A stretch of DNA of 9,519 bases, from NCBI GenBank assembly GCA_903921945.1, contig CAIXSC010000097.1, forward strand, positions 1 through 9,519. Direction: 5' to 3'. The notes beneath the pieces were generated by a model. That model was not told the origin of the DNA and searched no databases. It saw only the letters and a list, made by a program, of their open reading frames with translations. Shown piece after piece: positions 1 to 7,500 of this stretch (position 1 is its first letter; each line of letters starts with the position of its first letter). This DNA comes from an uncultured Planctomycetaceae bacterium. Its GTDB lineage: Bacteria; Planctomycetota; Planctomycetia; Pirellulales; Pirellulaceae. The translations under genes were made by a program, and so were the position numbers.

Positions 1-1429
1 CAAGCGTCGCGTTGGCAGCGCCGCTCGCCGAGTCGGCGTTTGCTGACGCATTCAGCGCGACCGTCGTGGAGGACGCAGTGGCGGTCCCGTGCCCGTGGAG
101 ATCCGGCGCCTCCGAGTCCGCGACCAGTTGGCCATCGGCCGTCATCTTGCGGATGTCTTCGGTGATCCGCATCGAGCAGTACTTCGGTCCGCACATGCTG
201 CAGAAGTGAGCGCTCTTGAAAGTGTCCTGCGGCAGCGTCTCGTCGTGATAGGCCTTGGCGGTTTGCGGATCGAGCGAGAGGCGGAATTGCTCGTTCCAAT
301 CGAACGCGAAGCGCGCCCTGCTGAGCGCGTCGTCGCGATCGCGGGCCCCTGGGCGATGGCGAGCCAGATCGGCGGCGTGGGCGGCGATCTTGTAGGCGAT
401 CACACCCTGTTTGACGTCTTCGCGATTCGGCAGGCCGAGATGCTCTTTCGGCGTCACGTAGCAGAGCATCGCCGCGCCGCTCCAGCCAGCGAGCGCCGCG
501 CCGATGGCGCTGGTGATGTGGTCATAACCCGGGGCGATGTCGGTGACGAGCGGTCCGAGGACGTAGAACGGGGCTCCCTTGCAGACATCGATTTGGCGTT
601 TGATGTTCATGTCGATCTGATCCATCGGGACATGTCCCGGACCCTCGACCATGCACTGCGTTCCTTGGGCCCGGCTGCGTTCGACCAGTTCTCCCAGCGC
701 GTCGAGTTCCGCGAACTGGGCCGCGTCGCTGGCGTCGGCGATCGAGCCGGGACGCAGGCCATCGCCGAGGCTCCAGGTCACGTCGTACTGCCGCATGATG
801 GCGCACAGATCGTCGAAGTGTTCGTAGAGCGGATTCTGTTTGCGGTGGGCCATCATCCATTTGGCGATCAGCGATCCGCCGCGGCTCACGATGCCGGTGA
901 CCCGGCCGGTGGTTAGGTGCAGGTGTTCAAGCAGAACGCCGCAGTGGACCGTCATGTAGTCGACGCCCTGCTTGGCTTGATGCTCGACCATGTCGAGGAA
1001 ATGCTGCGGACGCATATCCTCGATGTTGCCGCCCAATTCTTCGAGCATTTGGTAGATCGGGACGGTTCCGATCGGCACCGGCGACGCTTGGATGATTTGG
1101 GCGCGAATCCGGTCGATGTCTTTGCCCGTTGACAGATCCATCACCGTATCGGCGCCGAAATGCACCGCCGTGTGGAGTTTCTCGAGTTCTTCGTCGACGT
1201 TGCTCGTGACCGCCGAGTTACCGATGTTGGCGTTGATTTTGCACGCAACGGCGATCCCGATGCCCATCGGTTCGAGCCGGCCTTGGAGGTGGACTTTGTT
1301 GGCGGGGATGACGAGCCGGCCGGCGGCCACCTCCTCGCGGATCCGCTCGGGAGCCATGCCTTCGCGTCTCGCCACGAACTCCATTTCCGGGGTGATTTGG
1401 CCGGCGCGGGCCGCCTCGTACTGCGTCAT
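1..1429 (-). CDS. thiC: Phosphomethylpyrimidine synthase ThiC (3' end off the left edge)
   Basis: ThiC converts aminoimidazole ribotide to hydroxymethylpyrimidine phosphate in cytosolic thiamine biosynthesis, using S-adenosylmethionine and a [4Fe-4S] cluster. The frame reads without a stop for 476 codons to the edge. It begins MTQYEAARAGQITPEMEFVA, the usual start of the short ThiC form that lacks the extra N-terminal domain of the E. coli type. Visible family motifs are NANIGNS (66-72), CGVLLEHLHLT (163-173), SRGGS (182-186), SLGDGLRPGS (220-229), EGPGHVPMDQI (262-272) and YVTPKEHLGLP (324-334). H266 and H330 match the two family metal-ligand histidines. The cluster motif CSMCGPKYC gives C410, C413 and C418. 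The ATG at 1429 has a good Shine-Dalgarno site. After about residue 438 the sequence becomes Ala/Ser/Thr-rich (TATASSTTVALNASANADSA), unlike a usual ThiC end. The gene lies 81 bp downstream of the kinase-Hsp70 gene on the same strand, so the two may be co-transcribed. Identity is near certain; the true C-terminus is not visible. Confidence 0.97.
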   Translation of the reverse strand, partial: MTQYEAARAGQITPEMEFVARREGMAPERIREEVAAGRLVIPANKVHLQGRLEPMGIGIAVACKINANIGNSAVTSNVDEELEKLHTAVHFGADTVMDLSTGKDIDRIRAQIIQASPVPIGTVPIYQMLEELGGNIEDMRPQHFLDMVEHQAKQGVDYMTVHCGVLLEHLHLTTGRVTGIVSRGGSLIAKWMMAHRKQNPLYEHFDDLCAIMRQYDVTWSLGDGLRPGSIADASDAAQFAELDALGELVERSRAQGTQCMVEGPGHVPMDQIDMNIKRQIDVCKGAPFYVLGPLVTDIAPGYDHITSAIGAALAGWSGAAMLCYVTPKEHLGLPNREDVKQGVIAYKIAAHAADLARHRPGARDRDDALSRARFAFDWNEQFRLSLDPQTAKAYHDETLPQDTFKSAHFCSMCGPKYCSMRITEDIRKMTADGQLVADSEAPDLHGHGTATASSTTVALNASANADSASGAANATL

Positions 1430-1438
1430 CGTTGCTTT

Positions 1439-1444
1439 CTCCTT
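1439..1444 (-). promoter_or_regulatory. Ribosome binding site of thiC
   Basis: The minus strand reads AAGGAG, with 9 nt between it and the ATG at 1429. This is the strongest Shine-Dalgarno match among the three minus-strand genes and it supports the short-form thiC start. Confidence 0.8.
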
Positions 1445-1456
1445 AAACGGTGTAAC

Positions 1457-1476
1457 GCGGGATCGCGGGATCGCGG
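1457..1476. repeat. Short 8-bp tandem repeat in the thiC leader
   Basis: The plus strand carries two and a half copies of GCGGGATC between the kinase-Hsp70 stop and the thiC Shine-Dalgarno site. It is too short for a known element and no function is assigned. It could be an operator-like site or simple slippage. The whole gap is 81 bp, too short for a complete TPP riboswitch, and I see no THI-box signature in it. Confidence 0.55.
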
Positions 1477-1510
1477 TGTCTGAATGGTGTCGATTGCCAG
1501 ATTGTCGTGC

Positions 1511-4438
1511 TCAGTTCGCACTGCCCATCACGCTCGACTCGGATTCCGCTGGCAAGCCGCTGATCCGCAGGCGCCATTGGTCAAGTTCCTCGCGGGATAG
1601 GCCTTGCTCGCGGGTGATTTCCTGCCGCAGTGGCTGATCTTGGCCCGGCACCAACACGCTGATCGTCAGCCGGCCATTCTCCGCGTAGTGGAACCGGATC
1701 TCCAGCGGCGTTTGAGCGGGCAGGTTGGGCGGCAGGCCGCGGATCGAGCATTTGCCGATCGCCGAGCACTCTTCAGGGGAACTGCTTTCGCCTTCGACGA
1801 TCTGCAGGTGGAGCGAGGACTGGTTGGGCTTGTGAGTGCGGAATACGCGTTTGGCGACGACGGGCAACGGCGTGTTGCGGGGGATCACCACGGCGTTTTG
1901 TTTCCGGCCCGTTTTCCGATCCGTGCCGACAATGCCGAGGCTGTGCGAATTGACGTTGCGGATGCTGAAGGCGCCCTTTTCGCCGCGGCGTTTCGCCAAG
2001 ACCAATCCGGCGTGCAGCGCCGCGCCGTGCGCCACGGCCTCGTCGGGCGCGACGGAATTGTCCGGATCGCGGCCGGAAATCTTCTTGAGCATGTCGACGA
2101 TCGCCGGCATCCGGGTCGCTCCGCCGACCAGCAGGACGCGGTCGACATCGGCCCAGGTTAGGCCCGCGGCCGCCACGGCCTGCTTGGTCGTGAACGCTGT
2201 CCGCTCGACCAGATCGTACGTCATCTCCTGGAACATCGTCCGGGTGATTTCGACCCGCAGCGATAAAGCCTTGAAGTCGCAGACGACGGAAGCCTTTTGA
2301 CGCGCCGACAACGTGCGTTTCGCTTCTTCGCAATCCCGCCACAAGCGGCCGACGACATTCGAGTCTTCCCGCGGGTCGAGGCCATGACGAGCCATAAACT
2401 GCTCGGCGACATAGTCGACCAGCCGCTGGTCCCAGTCGCGGCCACCCAATTGCACGTCGCCATCGGTCGCCAGCGTGTTGAAGGCGGTGCCGCGGATTTC
2501 CATGACGGTCACGTCAAACGTGCCGCCGCCCAGGTCGTAAACGAGAATCCGTTCGAGTTCCTCGCGGGCCAGTTCCGGGCGGAAATAACCGCGTTGGAAT
2601 CCGAACGCCAGCGCCGCCGCCGTCGGCTCGTTCAAGATGTCCATCACCTCGAAGCCGGCCATGTAGCCTGCGTCTTGGGTCGCCTTGCGCCGATTCTCGT
2701 CAAAGTAGGCGGGGACCGTAATCACAACCTTGCGGATCTCGCCGATCAGTCGACTCGCGTCTTGGCGAAGCTTGTTGAGGACGTAGGCTTCGAGCACTTC
2801 CGGCGGGTAGGTTTGACCGGCGATCGATTTCCGGAAGAGTCGGCTTCCCAGTTCGCGCTTCGCGCTTTCCACCACATGGTCGGCTTCGACCGACAACGCT
2901 TTGACCGCTTCCTTGCCGACGACGACTTCATCGCCGTCGAAAAGCACGAAGCTCGGCGTGATCACGTCGCCTTCCGTGTTCAAAATGGCGTGGGGACGGC
3001 CATGGCGATCGAGCGCGGCGACGACGGAGTAGGTGGTCCCCAAATCGACGCCAACCGCCAGCGTTTCCGTTTCACCCGTTTTGCCGATCCGGCGTAATTC
3101 CCGCGAATCGGGACGCTGGGCGTTGGCCGGCAGATCGCGTTCCGAGCCCGACTCGGGCGGGCCCAAAGATTCACCGATCCCGCCTTTCGATCCGCCGGAA
3201 CCGCCTTTGGAGCCGCCGCTCGATCCGCCGCTGGAGCCATGCCCCTCGTTAATCGCCGATGTCGATCCGTGCTGGGCGTCGCCGACCCAGGTCAGCGTTC
3301 GCGTCGGGGTCATCGACTGTCCGCCGGTGTCCGATGACGGTTGGCTGGGCTGGGCGAGCGTGACGCTGGCGAGGATGCCCGTGTCGCTGACGAGCGGAGC
3401 GAGCGCCCGCAGCACCTCGGCCATCGACTGATAGCGTTCCGACTGGGACTTGGCCATCATCTTTTGATAGATGGCTTCCAGTTCTTCGGGAACTTCCGGT
3501 CGCGCTGCTCGCAAGGACGGGATCGCCTTCAATCGGTGGGCCATCAAAACCTTGATCGGCGTTTCCGCTTGATAGGGCGGCGTGCCGATCAGCAGGCGGT
3601 ACATCGTGCAGCCGAGGCTGTAGATGTCCGATCGCCGATCGACTCGATTGGTGTCGTCCGCCTGTTCCGGCGACATGTACTCGACCGTGCCCACGATCTG
3701 GTTTTCGCGCGTCAGCGAATCGTTGGTGTCGAATTCCTGTTGACCCTCGGTCTTCGGTCCTTCGGGCTCGTCGATCCGGGCCAAGCCCATGTCGAGGATC
3801 TTCACTGTGCCGCGTTCATCCAGCAGCAGATTGCTCGGCTTGATATCGCGATGGACGATGCCTTTGGCGTGGGCGTATTCGAGGCCGACAGCCGCCTGGG
3901 CGATGTACCGCACCACGTCGCTTACCGGCAACGCGCCTTGCCGCGCGACGAGCGACCCTAAATCCTGGCCCTCGACGTACTCCATCACCAGAAAGTGCGT
4001 GCCCTTTTCCTCGTCCGCGTCGAAGGCCGTGACGATGTTGGGATGCGACAACTGCGCTGCCGCCCGCACTTCCCGCTGGAACCGCCGGACCGCGTACTGC
4101 GAATTCACCAGCGTCGGCCGCAGAATCTTGATGCAGACAAGCCGACGCATCCGGCGATGCATCGCCTTGAATACCTCGCCCATCCCGCCTTCACCAATCT
4201 TTTCCAGCAACACGTTGTTGCCCAGAACCAGATGGGTCGGCCGTCCCGTGATCAACGCCTGTGCCTGGAACGGCGTCAGCTTTTGCCGCTCGATCAGTCG
4301 CTTGACCATGTCGTCCGTCGAGGCTGGACGGATTGGAGGCGGAAACGTGTTGCGAAAAGCGATTACGTCGTCAGCCGTCATCAGGCCGCTCTCGACGAGT
4401 CGCTGGCAAAACTGTTTCAGCGTCAAAGAGTCCGACAT
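1511..4438 (-). CDS. Ser/Thr protein kinase-Hsp70 fusion protein
   Basis: This is a 975-aa, apparently cytosolic fusion with no signal peptide or membrane segment. Residues 1-72 form the helical lead-in seen in planctomycete kinases. Residues 76-346 are a Hanks-type kinase: glycine loop GEGGMGEVFK (82-91), ATP lysine K104, alpha-C E123, catalytic HRDIKPSN (196-203; D198, N203), DMG in place of DFG (216-218), SPE in place of APE (256-258) and D271. A linker follows (347-459) with a Gly/Ser/Lys run at 401-420. The Hsp70 ATPase runs from about 460 to 816: VGVDLGTTYS (462-471), VPAYF (575-579), NEPTAAALAFG (603-613), DLGGGTFDV (635-643) and LVGGATRMP (770-778). A beta-type substrate-binding domain covers about 826-935, and the protein ends in what looks like the first lid helix, so the lid is missing. 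The ATG at 4438 is preferred over an in-frame TTG at 4450, because the product then begins MSDSLTLKQF; neither has a clear Shine-Dalgarno site. Domain calls are secure; the biological role and substrates are unknown. Confidence 0.95.
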   Translation of the reverse strand: MSDSLTLKQFCQRLVESGLMTADDVIAFRNTFPPPIRPASTDDMVKRLIERQKLTPFQAQALITGRPTHLVLGNNVLLEKIGEGGMGEVFKAMHRRMRRLVCIKILRPTLVNSQYAVRRFQREVRAAAQLSHPNIVTAFDADEEKGTHFLVMEYVEGQDLGSLVARQGALPVSDVVRYIAQAAVGLEYAHAKGIVHRDIKPSNLLLDERGTVKILDMGLARIDEPEGPKTEGQQEFDTNDSLTRENQIVGTVEYMSPEQADDTNRVDRRSDIYSLGCTMYRLLIGTPPYQAETPIKVLMAHRLKAIPSLRAARPEVPEELEAIYQKMMAKSQSERYQSMAEVLRALAPLVSDTGILASVTLAQPSQPSSDTGGQSMTPTRTLTWVGDAQHGSTSAINEGHGSSGGSSGGSKGGSGGSKGGIGESLGPPESGSERDLPANAQRPDSRELRRIGKTGETETLAVGVDLGTTYSVVAALDRHGRPHAILNTEGDVITPSFVLFDGDEVVVGKEAVKALSVEADHVVESAKRELGSRLFRKSIAGQTYPPEVLEAYVLNKLRQDASRLIGEIRKVVITVPAYFDENRRKATQDAGYMAGFEVMDILNEPTAAALAFGFQRGYFRPELAREELERILVYDLGGGTFDVTVMEIRGTAFNTLATDGDVQLGGRDWDQRLVDYVAEQFMARHGLDPREDSNVVGRLWRDCEEAKRTLSARQKASVVCDFKALSLRVEITRTMFQEMTYDLVERTAFTTKQAVAAAGLTWADVDRVLLVGGATRMPAIVDMLKKISGRDPDNSVAPDEAVAHGAALHAGLVLAKRRGEKGAFSIRNVNSHSLGIVGTDRKTGRKQNAVVIPRNTPLPVVAKRVFRTHKPNQSSLHLQIVEGESSSPEECSAIGKCSIRGLPPNLPAQTPLEIRFHYAENGRLTISVLVPGQDQPLRQEITREQGLSREELDQWRLRISGLPAESESSVMGSAN

Positions 4439-4505
4439 GGGCGCTTTCAATGGGCCACTAGAACGCAGGCGGCTCGGGGGACGACGATTTCCAAGTCTAA
4501 CCTCC

Positions 4506-4523
4506 CTCGCGCGATTTCGCGAG
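4506..4523. other. Perfect hairpin between metH and the kinase-Hsp70 gene
   Basis: The arms CTCGCG and CGCGAG enclose a 6-nt loop, 47 nt past the metH stop, in the 131-bp gap 4439-4569. On the minus strand no T-run follows (the next bases are GGAGG), so it is not a standard intrinsic terminator. It could cause partial attenuation, mark an mRNA 3' end, or be chance in GC-rich DNA. I see no convincing promoter in the rest of the gap. Confidence 0.4.
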
Positions 4524-4569
4524 TAGCGAAAAACGATCGTCCGCGAAGCGGCGCCCCGGCCGATCGCCG

Positions 4570-7500
4570 TTAGACTTCGTAGCCCAAATTAGGAGACAGC
4601 CAACGCTCCGCCGCCGACAAGCTTTCGCCCTTGCGCCGCGCGTAATCTTCGACCTGATCCCGCCCAAGCCGGTCGACCGCGAAGTAGCGGGCTTCCGGAT
4701 GCGCAAAATACAATCCGCTCACACTGGCCGCCGGATACATCGCGAACGATTCAGTTAAACGAACGCCGATGCGTCCCGGCGCGTCCAAAAGCTGGAACAG
4801 CGTCCGCTTCTCGGTGTGGTCGGGGCAAGCGGGGTATCCGTGCGCGGGACGAATCCCTCGGTATCGCTCGTCGATCAAGTCCTCGGCCGAGAGTTGTTCC
4901 TCGCGGCCGTAGCCCCATTCGTCGCGAGCTTGTTTGTGCAGCCATTCCGCCGCCGCTTCCGCCAAGCGGTCCGCCAACGACTTGACCAGGATCGCTTGGT
5001 AGTCGTCGTGTTGGTTGGCGAACGACGCCGCCAATTCGTCCGCCCCATCACCGGCCGTTACCGCGAACGCGCCCAGGTAATCCTGGCGTCCCGAGTCCCG
5101 CGGGGCGATGTAATCCGCCAGCGATCGGAAATCGTTTTGCCCGGGACGCTGCCACTGCTGACGCAGCATGAAGAATCGAACCAGTTCATGTTCGCGGCGC
5201 TCGTCGGTGTAGACGACGACATCGTCCCCGTCGGCCGCCGCAGGCCAAAAACCGTATACCGCGTGGGCGCGAAGCGACCGGTCCCCGGCGACGCGATCGA
5301 GCAGTTGGCGAGCGTCGTCGTAAAGTTCGCGGGCGTGGGCCCCGACGGTCGGGTCGTCGAAGATCCGCGGGAACTTGCCTTTCAGCTCCCACGACGAGAA
5401 AAACGGCGACCAATCGATAAACGGGGCGAGCGATTCGAGCGGAATATCCCGGACGACTCGGGGCCCCAGGAACGACGGCCGGTCGATCCGCACCGAATTC
5501 CAGTCGGTACGAAACGCCTTCGCCCGCGCTTCGGCGTAGGGCGCGAGCGTCACCTGCCGCTTCTCGTACGATTCCACCAATTGCCGCTGAAGCCGTAGGT
5601 TTTCGCGAACGAAGTCTCCGCGGAGCGTGCCGCTTAACAACTTCTCGACCACGCCGACGCTCCGGGAGGCGTCGAGCACGTGGACCACGGGTTGGCGGAA
5701 CTTCGGAGCGATTTTTACCGCCGTATGTTTGGCGCTCGTGGTCGCTCCGCCAATCAAGAGCGGCCGTTCGATCCCCAGCCGTTCCATTTCCTTTGCCACA
5801 TGCACCATCTCATCGAGACTGGGAGTGATGAGTCCCGAAAGCCCGATGATGTCGACGCTTTCGGCGATCGCGGTCTGCAGGATTTTTTCGCACGGCACCA
5901 TGACGCCCAGGTCAAGCACTTCGAAGTTGTTGCAGCCGAGCACCACCCCGACAATGTTTTTGCCGATGTCGTGGACGTCGCCCTTCACGGTGGCCAGGAG
6001 CACTTTGCCGCGGGCCTTTTGGGCCGTTTCCCCCGCCTCCGCTTTCTCCCGCTCCATGTGCGGCAGCAAGAACGCGACCGCTTTCTTCATGACGCGCGCC
6101 GACTTCACGACCTGCGGCAGGAACATTTTGCCTGCCCCGAACAAGTCGCCCACGACGGACATGCCGTCCATCAACGGCCCTTCGATGATCCGCAAGCAAC
6201 GTCCGAACTTGGCCCGGGCTTCTTCCAAGTCGGGCTCCAGAAACCGGTCAACGCCTTGCAGCAGCGCGTGCTGCAGTCGCTTTTCCAGCGGCTCTTCCCG
6301 CCATGCCAAATCCTCGCCCGCTGCCGCCTTGCCCTTGCCCTTCACCTGCGCCGCGTACTCGATCAGCCGCTCGGTGGCGTCGGAGCGGCGGTTCAGAAGC
6401 ACGTCCTCGACTCGGTCCCGGAGCTCGGCCGGAATCTCCTCGTACACCGCGAGTTGGCCGGCGTTGACGATGCCCATGTCCAGCCCCGCGCGAATCGCGT
6501 GGTACAGGAACGCCGCATGCATCGCCTCGCGCACCAAATCGTTGCCGCGGAACGAAAACGAAATATTGCTCACGCCGCCGCTGACCCGCGCTCCGGGGCA
6601 GGTTTGTTTGATCCGCCGAGTCGCCTCGATGAAGTGCAAGGCGTAATCGTTGTGCTCTTCGATGCCCGTCGCGACCGTGAGAATGTTGGGGTCGAAAATG
6701 ATGTCTTCCGCCGGAAACCCAGCCCGCTCGGTCAACAGCTTGTAGGCTCGCTGGCAGATCCGCACCTTGTGGTCCGCCTCGACGGCTTGTCCGCCTTCGT
6801 CGAACGCCATGACAACGGCCGCCGCGCCGTAGCGACGCACCAACCGCGCCCGCCTTAAAAACTCGTCCTCGCCATCCTTCAAACTCAGCGAATTGACGAT
6901 CGCTTTGCCCTGGACGCAGCGCAGGCCCGCTTCGAGCACTTCCCAGCGGGAACTGTCGATCATCACGGGGACCTGCGCCACCTCGCGTTCGCCCGCCAGC
7001 AGATTCAGGAACTTCGTCATGGCGGCTGGCCCGTCCAGGAGCGCGTCGTCCATGTTGATGTCGATGATCGACGCGCCGTTGGCCACCTGCTGCCGCGCGA
7101 TCTCGACCGCCTCCTCGTACTTGCCGTTGCGCACCAGGTTGGCGAACGCTCGCGAACCCGTGACGTTCGTGCGTTCGCCGACCATCGTGAAGGTGGTTTC
7201 CGGCCGCATCGCGAACGGCAGGGTACCGCTGAGCCGCAACCACGGCGACGTCGCGTGAGGGCGATGCGGCTTGATGTTCGCGACCCGGTCCGCGATCGCC
7301 CGAATATGCGCCGGTGTGGTGCCGCAGCAACCGCCGACGATGTTCAGCCAGCCATTGCGGGCGAATTCGCCAACCATCTCCGCCATCCGCTCCGGTCCCA
7401 AATCGTACTGGCCCATTTCGTTGGGCAGGCCGGCGTTCGGATAGCAACTAATGCGAGTGGTGGAAACCTGCGAGAGCTCTTCCAGGTGCGGCCGCATGAG

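Noticed and set aside
522..860. Minus-strand 112-codon frame inside thiC
   Set aside because: It is a shifted frame of thiC; the thiC frame holds the conserved motifs and is unbroken through it.
89..916. Long plus-strand open frames opposite thiC (also 917-1132, 1092-1637, 1160-1483)
   Set aside because: They are antisense to a clearly conserved ThiC frame, have Arg/Ala/Asp-rich unfamiliar products and are explained by GC-rich codon use.
1604..4573. Series of plus-strand frames opposite the kinase-Hsp70 gene (for example 2297-3097 and 3341-3961)
   Set aside because: The products match no family I recognise, and the opposite strand carries motif-rich kinase and Hsp70 sequence.
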